From RGIG9608 sp045612365 (GTDB taxonomy: Bacteria > Bacteroidota > Bacteroidia > Bacteroidales > Paludibacteraceae), in the NCBI GenBank assembly GCA_045612365.1, contig JAZKYY010000010.1, positions 1 through 64,000 of the forward strand: a stretch of DNA of 64,000 bases, in the 5' to 3' direction. The translations under genes were made by a program, and so were the position numbers. This document shows positions 26,072 through 35,374 of this stretch, piece after piece (position 1 is the stretch's first letter; each line of letters begins with the position of its first letter). A model generated the notes under the pieces. That model saw only the letters and a list, made by a program, of their open reading frames with translations, ran no database searches and was not told where the DNA came from.

Positions 26072-28948
26072 ATGAAAGGATTCCTTAGGCAAATAGCACA
26101 GAAATTTTATTCGGAATATGGTGAAGGCAATCATCTTTCCGAATTTTTGTTTGTTTTCCCTAATCGTCGTCCAGGATTGTTTTTCAAAAAATATCTTTCC
26201 GAATTGGCGACGAAACCAATGTTTTCGCCTCAGATTTTGACGATAAATGAACTTTTTCAGCAATTTACGTCTTTGAAGCAGGAGGATAATATTGCTTTGT
26301 TATTCCGCTTGTTTGAGAGTTTTAAGAAGGTAGTGCATGCCGATGAGGAGTTTGATCAGTTTGTCTCTTGGGGACAGATGTTACTCAATGACTTTAATGA
26401 CATTGATAATTATTACGTAGATGCGAGAAAACTTTTTCAGAACATTGTTGAGGAGAAAGAGATCTTGGCGAGGTTTGATTTCCTGGATGAAAATTCAGAA
26501 GAGTTTCAAATAATAAAACGTTTTTGGAAAAATATTCCGTTAGAGAAAGAAAGAAAAATATACACACAAAACTTTATCTCTATTTGGAGTAAACTATTTG
26601 AGCTGTATGAAACTTTTAAGCAAAGCTTATTGAACGATGGTGTTGCTTATGCAGGAATGTTGTGCCGTGATGCTGTTGAAAACCTAGAAAATAGAGAGGT
26701 AGAGATTTCTTCTACTAAGGTAGTTTTTGTTGGCTTCAATGCTTTGAATGGTACGGAAAAAAAGTTGTTTCAAATTTTTAAAGAACGTGTGACGGCAGAT
26801 TTTTATTGGGATAATTGTTCTAAAATCTTTTTCGATGGAGAATCTGCAAGTTCAGCTGTGCGATTTTTACAAAAAAATATCCAACTTTTTCCTTCAAAGT
26901 TTTCTTTGGAAAGTAAGGATCAACAGAAGGAAAAATTTGAAGTAATATCTCTTCCTTCCTCGGTTGCACAAGCAAAGCAAGTTTACGAGATAATCGAAAA
27001 TTTATATACAAAAGAATGTGATAAGAGTTCTTTAATTGAGACCGCAATTGTACTTCCTGATGAAAAATTGCTTTTGCCTCAACTTTACTCTTTACCAAAA
27101 TCCATTTTGAAAAAAAATGATAGGGAAGAAGATGTATGTGTGAATGTAACAATGGGTTATCCGTTGAGCATTGTTCCTATCAATTCATTGGTAGAATATT
27201 TGTTTGAATTGCACAGAAATGCTCGTTCGAAAGATAATGTTATACAGTTTTATTTCAAAAACGTACTGACGATTCTTCGTCATCCTTACGTATATTCCGA
27301 AGAGGTTAAGAATTTAATTAATATTATTGTCAAAGAGAAGAAGTTCTGGATAGAACTTTCTTTTTTTGAGCAAACTGAGTTGTTGAAAGAAATATTTAAT
27401 ATTGTTGAGGAATCTAGCTTTGTAGAATACCTTTCTAGGGTTATTCGTTCGTTGCAATCGGTTTGGGTCGAAGGTGAAAATGACTTAGAAAAGGCTTTTG
27501 CTTATTGTTATATTACAATTCTTAATCGGGTTAAGGAGCAAATAGATAAGGCGAAAATATATTTTTCCTTGCCTACGTTGTATTTGATCTTGAAGCAACT
27601 TGTAAAAAGTGAGAAGTTTCCTTTCGAAGGAGAACCGCTTTCAGGATTGCAGATAATGGGCGTTTTAGAAACTCGTTCTTTAGATTTTGAAAATGTAATA
27701 ATTACTTCACTTAATGAGGATATTTTTCCTAAAAAGCAATCTGTGGATTCTACCATACCTTATGCCTTTCGGAAGGCATTTGGATTGCCTACTTACGAAC
27801 ATCAAGATGCACTTCAGTCCTATTACTTTTATCGTTTAATTGCATCTGCAAAGCGTGTGTTTTTGCTTTACGATTCTCGTACTGATATTAGCGATCATGG
27901 AGAAATGAGTCGTTTTATTTATCAGTTGTGTTATCATTACAATTGGATAGAAATAGGGAATGAGAAAAAGATGTCTTATTCAGTATCTTCAAAAAATGAG
28001 AATCCTATAGAGGTTAAGAAAAACGAACAAGTTATTGAAAAACTGAAAAAAATCAGATTTTCTGCTACTGCGTTGAATGATTATTTACATTGCCCGTTGA
28101 AGTTCTATTTTTCAAAGGTTGTAGAAATAAAGGACAGTAATGAGTTGTCGGAAGAAATTGAGAACGATGTTTTCGGGTCGATAGTCCATTCTACATTGGA
28201 AAGTCTCTATAAGGGTTTTAATGAAAAGAATGTTGAAGAAAAAGATATTGACATAATCTTAAAAAACGAATCGGAGATTGAAAGTTGCCTAAATAAAGCT
28301 TTTGCTAAAGAATATCTAAATAAAAAAGAAGACGAAAAAGTTGAACTTAAAGGTAGGTTCAGATTGATAGCAGAGATAATAAAAACATACGTCAAAATAG
28401 CCTTGAATTTTGATAAAAAAAACGTGCCTTTTAAATATCTTGGTTCGGAAAAAGAAATAAAAGTTGATTTTTCAACAGGTAAGCAGAAAGTGGAGTTTTA
28501 TGGGAAAATCGACCGTTTACACCAAAAAGATGGGAAGAAGATAGTGGTTGATTACAAAACGGGTTCTTCAAAAAAAATGAAGTTTGATAACGTCGATTCT
28601 CTTTTTGAACGGCCTAGGACTAAAAAAGATTTAGATGCCATTTTTCAGACCTTCTTTTATGCTTTGTTGTTGAGTTTGAGTGGAGAGGAAGGAACTTTAC
28701 AGCCGAATGTTTATTATATAAGGTCATTGTCTAACGATGATTATTCTCCTTTAATTTCTTGTGGTTCAAGCGATGTTGAAGATTTTACTGCTGTGCGACA
28801 AGAGTTTGTGGATAAACTCAAAGAGTTGATTGACGAAATTTTTGACGAAGAAAGACCTTTTTCGCAAGCAGAAAAAAATTCGGAAGTGTGTAAGTATTGT
28901 ATGTGTAAGAAAATTTGTGGAAGAGAAAAAGATAAATATGATTTCTAA
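26072..28948 (+). CDS. AddB/RecB-like PD-(D/E)XK nuclease with Fe-S staple
   Basis: 958 residues. The N-terminal two thirds resemble the inactivated helicase half of AddB (FLFVFPNRRPGLFFKKYL, LTINELFQQF, LQIMGVLETRSLDFENVIITSLNEDIFP). The C-terminal nuclease has GSIVHSTLESLY, the active-site strand VVDYKTG (D827, K829) and QTFFYALLLS. Four cysteines, C674 and C940, C943, C949 (C-x2-C-x5-C, with an extra C945 between), match the iron-sulfur cluster that pins AddB-type nucleases. Such proteins work with an AddA helicase in double-strand-break repair; no addA is adjacent here. Confidence 0.85.
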   Translation: MKGFLRQIAQKFYSEYGEGNHLSEFLFVFPNRRPGLFFKKYLSELATKPMFSPQILTINELFQQFTSLKQEDNIALLFRLFESFKKVVHADEEFDQFVSWGQMLLNDFNDIDNYYVDARKLFQNIVEEKEILARFDFLDENSEEFQIIKRFWKNIPLEKERKIYTQNFISIWSKLFELYETFKQSLLNDGVAYAGMLCRDAVENLENREVEISSTKVVFVGFNALNGTEKKLFQIFKERVTADFYWDNCSKIFFDGESASSAVRFLQKNIQLFPSKFSLESKDQQKEKFEVISLPSSVAQAKQVYEIIENLYTKECDKSSLIETAIVLPDEKLLLPQLYSLPKSILKKNDREEDVCVNVTMGYPLSIVPINSLVEYLFELHRNARSKDNVIQFYFKNVLTILRHPYVYSEEVKNLINIIVKEKKFWIELSFFEQTELLKEIFNIVEESSFVEYLSRVIRSLQSVWVEGENDLEKAFAYCYITILNRVKEQIDKAKIYFSLPTLYLILKQLVKSEKFPFEGEPLSGLQIMGVLETRSLDFENVIITSLNEDIFPKKQSVDSTIPYAFRKAFGLPTYEHQDALQSYYFYRLIASAKRVFLLYDSRTDISDHGEMSRFIYQLCYHYNWIEIGNEKKMSYSVSSKNENPIEVKKNEQVIEKLKKIRFSATALNDYLHCPLKFYFSKVVEIKDSNELSEEIENDVFGSIVHSTLESLYKGFNEKNVEEKDIDIILKNESEIESCLNKAFAKEYLNKKEDEKVELKGRFRLIAEIIKTYVKIALNFDKKNVPFKYLGSEKEIKVDFSTGKQKVEFYGKIDRLHQKDGKKIVVDYKTGSSKKMKFDNVDSLFERPRTKKDLDAIFQTFFYALLLSLSGEEGTLQPNVYYIRSLSNDDYSPLISCGSSDVEDFTAVRQEFVDKLKELIDEIFDEERPFSQAEKNSEVCKYCMCKKICGREKDKYDF

Positions 28949-30374
28949 TAAATTAAAGTATTTGTTTGAAACCTCTACAGGTGAAAAGTTGGATTCTGTC
29001 GTAGAACTTTCCGCAGCAGGGAGCAATCGGAAATATTTTCGATTGAAAGGTGATAAATCTACGCTCATTGGCACTTGTGGTGAATCTATTGATGAAAATA
29101 AAGCATTTTGTGAAATTTCTAAACATTTTTCATCAAAGGGATTAAATGTTCCAAGCGTACTAGCTTTTTCAGACGATTTTTCTTGCTACTTGCAAGAAGA
29201 TCTTTCCGACGTTTCTCTTTTTGATTGTATAGAAAAAGGCCGTAAGGATGGAAATTTTTCTGAAGAAGTAGAATCTTTGTTGAGAAAAACAATTAAATAT
29301 TTGCCTCGACTTCAGTTCGAAGGAGCAAAGGATTTTGATTTTTTTATTTGTTATCCAGTTCGAGAGTTTGACAAGAGAAGCATTCTTTGGGATTTGAATT
29401 ATTTCAAATACAATTTTTTGAAAACTCAGGCGGTTGATTTCCGAGAAGATTTGTTAGAAGATGATTTTGATACTTTTTCGCAGATGCTTTTGAAGCATAA
29501 GACGGATACGTTTCTTTATCGCGATTTTCAATCTCGAAATGTGATGATAAAAAACGAGGAACCATTTTTTATTGATTTTCAAGGAGGACGAAAAGGTCCA
29601 ATTTACTATGATGTAGCTTCGTTTCTTTGGCAGGCAAGAGCGAATTTTACTGACGCTCTTCGAGAGGAATTAATTGATGTTTATGTTCTTGAAGCACAGA
29701 AATATATTGATATTTCTCGTTCGGAGTTTGAGCAAAATCTCAAGTTGTTCGTTTTTTTTAGAATGCTTCAGGTTTTGGGGGCGTATGGTTTTAGAGGGTA
29801 TTTTGAACGAAAAAAACATTTTATTCAAAGTATTCCTTTTGCAATAGAAAATTTAAAGAATTTTCTTCCTAAACTTCCATCGGATTTCTGCCCGTATTTA
29901 CTTGGGCTTCTTAATAAATTGGTGAACAAAACTTCTCAAAACTTAAAAAAGCAGGATTTGTCAAATCAAAACTGCTTGAAAGTGAGAGTGATGAGTTTTT
30001 CATATAAGAAAGGGATTCCAGTTGATGAAAGCGGAAATGGAGGCGGATATGTTTTCGATTGCAGAGGAATTCATAATCCAGGACGTTACGAACCATATAA
30101 AAAGCTAACAGGAAAGGATGATTCTGTAATTGAGTTCTTAGAAAAAAATGGAGAAATTTTGACTTTCTTGGAGTCTGTTTACAAGTTGGCGAGTTCGCAC
30201 GTCGAAAACTATCTTGAGCGTGGTTTTGAGAATTTAATGTTTTGTTTCGGATGCACTGGAGGACAACATCGTTCAGTTTATTCTGCGGAACATTTGGCGC
30301 AATATATTAGCAATAAATATAAGGTTCAGGTAATTCTTGAGCATAGAGAACAAAATGAAAAAATAATACTATGA
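28938..30374 (+). CDS. Sugar kinase-like phosphotransferase fused to RapZ C-terminal domain
   Basis: 478 residues. I place the start at ATG 28938 (MISNKLKYLF), overlapping the nuclease stop by 11 nt; an earlier in-frame ATG lies far inside that gene. Residues 1-330 are an aminoglycoside-phosphotransferase-like kinase: catalytic D196 in YRDFQSRNVMI and metal-binding D213 in FIDFQGGRKG. This resembles AmgK, which phosphorylates N-acetylmuramate/GlcNAc at the anomeric position. Residues about 345-478 match the C-terminal domain of RapZ (MSFSYKKGIP, FDCRGIHNPG, FGCTGGQHRSVY), which in E. coli senses glucosamine-6-phosphate. A cell-wall recycling or amino-sugar sensing role is inferred. Confidence 0.85.
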   Translation: MISNKLKYLFETSTGEKLDSVVELSAAGSNRKYFRLKGDKSTLIGTCGESIDENKAFCEISKHFSSKGLNVPSVLAFSDDFSCYLQEDLSDVSLFDCIEKGRKDGNFSEEVESLLRKTIKYLPRLQFEGAKDFDFFICYPVREFDKRSILWDLNYFKYNFLKTQAVDFREDLLEDDFDTFSQMLLKHKTDTFLYRDFQSRNVMIKNEEPFFIDFQGGRKGPIYYDVASFLWQARANFTDALREELIDVYVLEAQKYIDISRSEFEQNLKLFVFFRMLQVLGAYGFRGYFERKKHFIQSIPFAIENLKNFLPKLPSDFCPYLLGLLNKLVNKTSQNLKKQDLSNQNCLKVRVMSFSYKKGIPVDESGNGGGYVFDCRGIHNPGRYEPYKKLTGKDDSVIEFLEKNGEILTFLESVYKLASSHVENYLERGFENLMFCFGCTGGQHRSVYSAEHLAQYISNKYKVQVILEHREQNEKIIL

Positions 30375-32431
30375 AGAAGATATTTATTGTTGTTATAATG
30401 CAAGTTTTTTGTTTTACAGTTTTCTCTAAAACTGTAAAAGTGGCTTGTGTAGGAAATAGCATTACTTATGGAATGACTATTGAGAATCGAGAGGAGTTTT
30501 CGTATCCATCTCAGTTGCAAGGAATGCTAGGAGAAGGTTTCGAGGTTGGTAATTTTGGAAAGTCAGGAGCAACATTACTATATAAGGGACATCGACCTTA
30601 TGTGGAGCAAGAAGAATTCCGAAAAGCAATGGATTTTGCTGGTGATATTGTGGTGATTCACTTGGGAACCAACGATACGGATCCTCGTAATTGGCCAAAC
30701 TATAGAGATGAATTTATTGGTGATTATCGTGCATTGATGGATTCGTTTAAGCTAGTAAATCCAAAATGTAAATTTATTCTTGCTCGTTTGTCTCCAATAT
30801 CGCATCGTCATGTACGTTTTGAGTCTGGGACGAGAGATTGGTTGGCACAAATTCAGGAAACGGTGGAGACTATTGCAAAAACAACAGGTGCTCAATTAAT
30901 CGATTTTCACGCGCCATTGTATCCTTATCCTAATTTTATTCCGGATGGGCTTCATCCTAATGCTCAAGGAGCAAGAATTTTAGCAAAAACAGTTTATAAA
31001 GCAATAACAGGTGATTTTGGCGGTTTGCAAATGCCAGAAGTTTACTCTGACAATATGGTGCTTCAGAGAAATACTAATCTAGTGATTCGAGGATTTGCGG
31101 ATGCAGGAGAAAAAGTTACTGTTTCTATTGACAAACAAAAAGTTTCTGCTGTGACATCTTCTTCTGGCGAATGGCAAGTTGAACTAAAACCTCTTCCTGT
31201 TGGTGAAAATTATGAGTTGAATATATCAACAAAAAAAAGAAGTCTAGTCTATAAAAATGTTGCAGTTGGAGAGGTTTGGCTTTGTTCTGGTCAGTCAAAT
31301 ATGGAATTTCATTTGAGTAGTTGTGCAACTGCGGCTAAAGATATCCCATTGGTCGGAAACTCTTCTATTCGTTTGTTTGATATGAAAGAAAACTGGCGAA
31401 CCGACGCAGTAGAATGGAGTGCTTCAGCTCTAGATTCTCTTAATCATCTTATGCATTACGCTCCATCAAAATGGGAGGTTTGTGCACCAGAAGTAGCATC
31501 AGATTTTTCGGCTGTGGCTTACTATTTTGGAAAAATGCTTCAAGATTCTTTGCAAGTTCCGGTAGGATTAATTTGTAATGCAGTGGGTGGCTCGCCTACG
31601 GAGGCTTGGGTTGATAGGAGAACGTTGGAGTATGATTTTCCTTCTATTTTGAGAAATTGGACAGAAAATGACTTTGTTCAACCATGGGTTAGGGAACGTG
31701 CGAAGTTGAATATGAAAAATTCAACAGACAAACTGCAACGTCATCCATATGAACCTTGCTATTTGTTTGAGTCTGGGATTATACCTCTGAAAGGGTTTGC
31801 TGTGAAAGGTGTTATTTGGTATCAAGGAGAGTCAAATGCGCATAATGTTGAAGCTCACGAGAAATTGTTTGGACTTTTAGTGAAAAGTTGGCGAAATTTT
31901 TGGAACAATGATGAAATGCCTTTCTATTTTGTTCAGCTTTCAAGTATTAATCGCCCTTCTTGGCCTTGGTTTAGAGATAGCCAACGCCGTTTGATGAACG
32001 AGATATCTAATACGGCAATGGCGGTCAGTTCAGATAAAGGCGATTATTGGGATGTTCACCCAACTCAAAAAAAAGAAATAGGAGAACGACTCTCTCTTTG
32101 GGCATTGAGTAAAACGTATGGTTTCAAAAAAGTGGTACCCTCTGGTCCGTTGTTTAGTGGAGTTACTCTTAAGAAAGGTTATGCTTTGGTTTCATTTGCT
32201 TATGCCAAAGGTTTACATACTTCAGATGGAGAAGCATTAAGAACGTTTGAAATAGCAGGAGAGGATGAAATTTTTTATCCAGCACAGGCAGAAATACAGG
32301 GAGAAATGGTAAAAGTTTGGAATAAAAATGTAAAGAATCCTAAATTTGTACGTTATGCTTGGCAACCTTTTACTGAAGCCAATCTGGTAAATGGTGCTGA
32401 TTTGCCAGCTTCGACATTCAGAAGTAAATAG
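30371..32431 (+). CDS. Two-domain sialate O-acetylesterase
   Basis: 686 residues with a signal peptide (about 1-19, CFTVFSKT). Residues 20-215 are an SGNH/GDSL hydrolase with all blocks: GNSITYG (nucleophile Ser), LGTNDTDP and DGLHPNAQG (catalytic Asp/His). Residues 220-686 are a second esterase of the sialate O-acetylesterase family: WLCSGQSNMEF, IWYQGESNAHN and a late DVHPTQKKEIGERL. Known homologues remove O-acetyl groups from sialic acids so that sialidase can act. The sialidase gene lies 4 kb downstream. Overlaps the kinase-RapZ gene by 4 nt. Confidence 0.88.
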   Translation: MKKIFIVVIMQVFCFTVFSKTVKVACVGNSITYGMTIENREEFSYPSQLQGMLGEGFEVGNFGKSGATLLYKGHRPYVEQEEFRKAMDFAGDIVVIHLGTNDTDPRNWPNYRDEFIGDYRALMDSFKLVNPKCKFILARLSPISHRHVRFESGTRDWLAQIQETVETIAKTTGAQLIDFHAPLYPYPNFIPDGLHPNAQGARILAKTVYKAITGDFGGLQMPEVYSDNMVLQRNTNLVIRGFADAGEKVTVSIDKQKVSAVTSSSGEWQVELKPLPVGENYELNISTKKRSLVYKNVAVGEVWLCSGQSNMEFHLSSCATAAKDIPLVGNSSIRLFDMKENWRTDAVEWSASALDSLNHLMHYAPSKWEVCAPEVASDFSAVAYYFGKMLQDSLQVPVGLICNAVGGSPTEAWVDRRTLEYDFPSILRNWTENDFVQPWVRERAKLNMKNSTDKLQRHPYEPCYLFESGIIPLKGFAVKGVIWYQGESNAHNVEAHEKLFGLLVKSWRNFWNNDEMPFYFVQLSSINRPSWPWFRDSQRRLMNEISNTAMAVSSDKGDYWDVHPTQKKEIGERLSLWALSKTYGFKKVVPSGPLFSGVTLKKGYALVSFAYAKGLHTSDGEALRTFEIAGEDEIFYPAQAEIQGEMVKVWNKNVKNPKFVRYAWQPFTEANLVNGADLPASTFRSK

Positions 32432-32499
32432 ATGTTTTTTTTGTTAAATATAACTAAATTCTATTTTTTTAGTGTTTTTTTTTACAAAAAGATATTTTT

Positions 32500-32531
32500 T
32501 TTGAAGATTTGGTATTTTTTTTCTACTTTTG
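32500..32531 (+). promoter_or_regulatory. Promoter of gdhA
   Basis: TTTG (32500-32503), a 20-nt spacer and TACTTTTG (32524-32531). Transcription should begin near 32538, about 30 nt before the ATG. Confidence 0.78.
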
Positions 32532-32567
32532 CAGTCTATTTAATGATAAAAATCTAAATATATAGTT

Positions 32568-33905
32568 ATGAATGTAAAAACAGTTTTAGCAGATTTACAA
32601 AGAAGATTTCCGAATGAACCGGAATATCATCAAGCAGTAGAAGAGGTGTTGGGAACCATCGAAGAAGTTTATAATCAACATCCTGAGTTTGAAAAAGCAA
32701 ATTTAATTGAGCGTTTGTGTATTCCAGATCGCGTGTTCACATTCCGTGTTACATGGACAGATGATAAGGGAAATGTTCAAACAAATATGGGTTATCGTGT
32801 TCAACACAACAATGCTATTGGCCCTTACAAAGGTGGTATTCGTTTCCACTCTTCAGTTAATGTGGGAATTTTGAAGTTTTTGGCATTTGAACAAACATTC
32901 AAAAACTCTTTGACAACTCTTCCAATGGGTGGTGGTAAAGGTGGTTCTGACTTCAGCCCCAAAGGAAAATCTAATGCTGAAATTATGCGTTTCTGCCAAG
33001 CATTTGTTCTTGAATTGTGGCGTCATATTGGTCCTCAAACTGACGTTCCTGCTGGAGATATTGGTGTTGGTGGCCGTGAAGTAGCTTATATGTACGGAAT
33101 GTACAAAAAATTGGCACAAGAAAATACAGGAACTTTCACTGGTAAAGGTTTGGAATTTGGAGGTTCTTTGATTCGTCCAGAAGCTACTGGTTATGGAAAT
33201 ATCTACTTCTTGATGAATATGCTTGAACGCAAAGGAATCAAAGATTTGAAAGGTCAAACTATTTGTATTTCTGGTTCTGGAAATGTGGCAACATATACTG
33301 CACAAAAAGCTATTGAGTTGGGTGGTAAGGTTGTAACAATGTCTGACTCTAACGGATATATCTACGATCCAGACGGAATAACTCAAGAAAAATTGGATTA
33401 CATTTTTGAATTGAAAAATGTATATCGTGGCCGTATTAAAGAATATGCTGAAAAATATGGTTGCAAATATGTTGAAGGAGGTCGTCCATGGGGAGAAAAA
33501 TGTACAATTGCATTGCCTTCTGCTACACAAAATGAGTTGAATGGAGAGGATGCAAAAAAACTTGTTGCAAATGGCGTTATTGCAGTTTCTGAAGGAGCAA
33601 ATATGCCTTCTACTCCTGAAGCAATTGAAGTTTTCTTGAATGCAAAAATATTGTATGCTCCTGGAAAAGCAGCTAATGCCGGTGGTGTATCTGTTTCAGG
33701 ATTGGAAATGACTCAAAATTCTATGAAAATTTCGTGGACCAAAGAAGAAGTTGATTCGAAACTAAAAGCAATCATGAAGGATATTCACGAAGCTTGTATC
33801 AAATATGGTTCAGAAGCCGATGGCTATGTGAACTATGTTAAAGGTGCAAACATTGCTGGATTTATGAAAGTCGCTAAAGCAATGATGGCTCAAGGAATAT
33901 TGTAA
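32568..33905 (+). CDS. gdhA: NADP-type glutamate dehydrogenase
   Basis: 445 residues, the hexameric class. It aminates 2-oxoglutarate to glutamate in ammonia assimilation. The substrate-binding TLPMGGGKGGSDF, the catalytic region PAGDIGVGGREVAYM and the dinucleotide-binding GSGNVA are present. Length and the conserved C-terminus (AGGVSVSGLEMTQNS) fit the biosynthetic NADP-dependent form. It is transcribed alone, with its own promoter and terminator. Together with glnA 6.6 kb away it covers the two main ammonium entry routes. Confidence 0.96.
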   Translation: MNVKTVLADLQRRFPNEPEYHQAVEEVLGTIEEVYNQHPEFEKANLIERLCIPDRVFTFRVTWTDDKGNVQTNMGYRVQHNNAIGPYKGGIRFHSSVNVGILKFLAFEQTFKNSLTTLPMGGGKGGSDFSPKGKSNAEIMRFCQAFVLELWRHIGPQTDVPAGDIGVGGREVAYMYGMYKKLAQENTGTFTGKGLEFGGSLIRPEATGYGNIYFLMNMLERKGIKDLKGQTICISGSGNVATYTAQKAIELGGKVVTMSDSNGYIYDPDGITQEKLDYIFELKNVYRGRIKEYAEKYGCKYVEGGRPWGEKCTIALPSATQNELNGEDAKKLVANGVIAVSEGANMPSTPEAIEVFLNAKILYAPGKAANAGGVSVSGLEMTQNSMKISWTKEEVDSKLKAIMKDIHEACIKYGSEADGYVNYVKGANIAGFMKVAKAMMAQGIL

Positions 33906-33923
33906 GAAGATATTTTGATAGAG

Positions 33924-33956
33924 AAAAAAAGGAGAAATAGTTTCTCCTTTTTTTTG
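33924..33956 (+). terminator. Bidirectional intrinsic terminator
   Basis: AAAAAAAGGAGAAA (33924-33937), loop TAG, TTTCTCCTTTTTTTT. It lies between the converging gdhA and rarA. Confidence 0.9.
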
Positions 33957-33966
33957 TACTTATAAA

Positions 33967-35238
33967 TTATACTTTATAACGATCTTCCCATAAAAAGTTG
34001 AGCCATTCTCCCATTTTTTTCTCTTGTGGAGATCCTTGAATTTCCCAAAACTTCATTGATTCTGCTTCGTTAGGCAAAAAGTCTTGTTTCGCAAAGTGGT
34101 TTTTGTAATCGTGAGAGTATCTGTAGTTTTCTCCATATCCAAGCTCTTTCATTAGTCGTGTTGGTGCATTCCGAAGAGAAAGAGGAACTGGTAGATTTCC
34201 AGATGATTTAACAAAATCTAAGGCTTTGTCGATGGCAAGATAAGCCGAATTGCTTTTTTGAGATGCGGCAAGATAAATTGTGGTTTCGGCAAGAATTATT
34301 CTTCCTTCTGGCCAGCCAATTTTTTGCAAAGCCTCGAAACATGAATTTGCGAGTAGTAAGGCATTGGGGTTTGCTAGTCCAATATCTTCCGCAGCAGAAA
34401 TGATGAGTCTTCGGGCAATAAATTTAGGGTCTTCTCCTCCTGCTATCATTCTTGCTAACCAATATATGGCAGCATCTGGATCGCTCCCACGAATAGATTT
34501 TATAAATGCAGAAATAATATCGTAATGTAATTCTCCGTTTTTGTCGTAATCGGAAAAATTTTGTTGAAGTTTTTCGGTAATAAGGTCGTCTGTTATTTCG
34601 ATATCTCCCTCAGGATTGGAATTTGTTACTAATTCTATAATATTCAATAACTTTCTAGCATCTCCACCGGAATATCTAAAAAGAGCATTTTCTTCTTTTA
34701 TCTCAATTTTGCGTTTTTTTAATTCACTATCAAAAGTTAAAGCTCTTTCTAATAATCTTTTTAGGTCGTCTTTTTCAAAGGACTTAAGTACAAAAACTTG
34801 GCAACGAGAAAGTAGTGGTGTGATGATTTCAAAAGAAGGATTCTCTGTTGTTGCTCCAATGAGTATAAAAATTCCTTTTTCTATTGCGCCAAGAAGAGAG
34901 TCTTGTTGCGATTTGCTAAAGCGATGAATTTCGTCGATAAAAAGTATAGGAACTTTATGATCAAAAAAACGAGTATTTTTTGCTTTTTCAATAATTTCTC
35001 GCACATCTTTTACTCCTGAGGTTACTGCGCTAAGTGTGTAGAAAGGTCTGTTTAATTGTTCCGAAATAATTTGAGCTAATGTGGTTTTCCCTACACCGGG
35101 AGGACCCCATAAGATAAATGAGGATACTTTTCCAGAATCAATCATTTGTCGTAAAATGGCATCTTTTCCCACGAGATGGGTTTGCCCGATATATTCATCG
35201 ATATTTCTAGGTCTAATGCGCTCGGCTAAAGGTTTCAT
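33967..35238 (-). CDS. rarA: Replication-associated recombination protein A
   Basis: 423 residues, AAA+ ATPase of the RarA/MgsA/WRNIP1 family that acts at stalled replication forks. It starts with the family's MKPLAERIRPRNIDEYIGQ, has Walker A GPPGVGKT (45-52), Walker B with the DE pair at 102-103 (FIDEIHRFSK) and sensor 1 GATTENPSF. The C-terminal part (SIRGSDPDAAIYWLARMI, ...ALPVPLSLRNAPT-type segment) is also conserved. Confidence 0.96.
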   Translation of the reverse strand: MKPLAERIRPRNIDEYIGQTHLVGKDAILRQMIDSGKVSSFILWGPPGVGKTTLAQIISEQLNRPFYTLSAVTSGVKDVREIIEKAKNTRFFDHKVPILFIDEIHRFSKSQQDSLLGAIEKGIFILIGATTENPSFEIITPLLSRCQVFVLKSFEKDDLKRLLERALTFDSELKKRKIEIKEENALFRYSGGDARKLLNIIELVTNSNPEGDIEITDDLITEKLQQNFSDYDKNGELHYDIISAFIKSIRGSDPDAAIYWLARMIAGGEDPKFIARRLIISAAEDIGLANPNALLLANSCFEALQKIGWPEGRIILAETTIYLAASQKSNSAYLAIDKALDFVKSSGNLPVPLSLRNAPTRLMKELGYGENYRYSHDYKNHFAKQDFLPNEAESMKFWEIQGSPQEKKMGEWLNFLWEDRYKV

Positions 35239-35256
35239 ATAGATGTTATTGTGCTA

Positions 35257-35288
35257 CAAAATTAAAAAAAGTATTTTTTCTTTACAAA
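35257..35288 (-). promoter_or_regulatory. Promoter of rarA
   Basis: On the minus strand: TTTG (35288-35285), a 20-nt spacer and TAATTTTG (35264-35257), 18 nt before the rarA ATG. Confidence 0.75.
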
Positions 35289-35303
35289 AATGCAATATAG
35301 TGT

Positions 35304-35334
35304 GTTGATGTAAAAGAAAAACTTTTTATCTTTG
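35304..35334 (+). promoter_or_regulatory. Promoter of the Ig-like lipoprotein gene
   Basis: GTTG (35304-35307), a 19-nt spacer and TATCTTTG (35327-35334). The -33 element has one mismatch. Confidence 0.55.
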
Positions 35335-35374
35335 CTACGTTTTTTAGGTATTTCAAAGTAAAAAAAAGAAAAAT

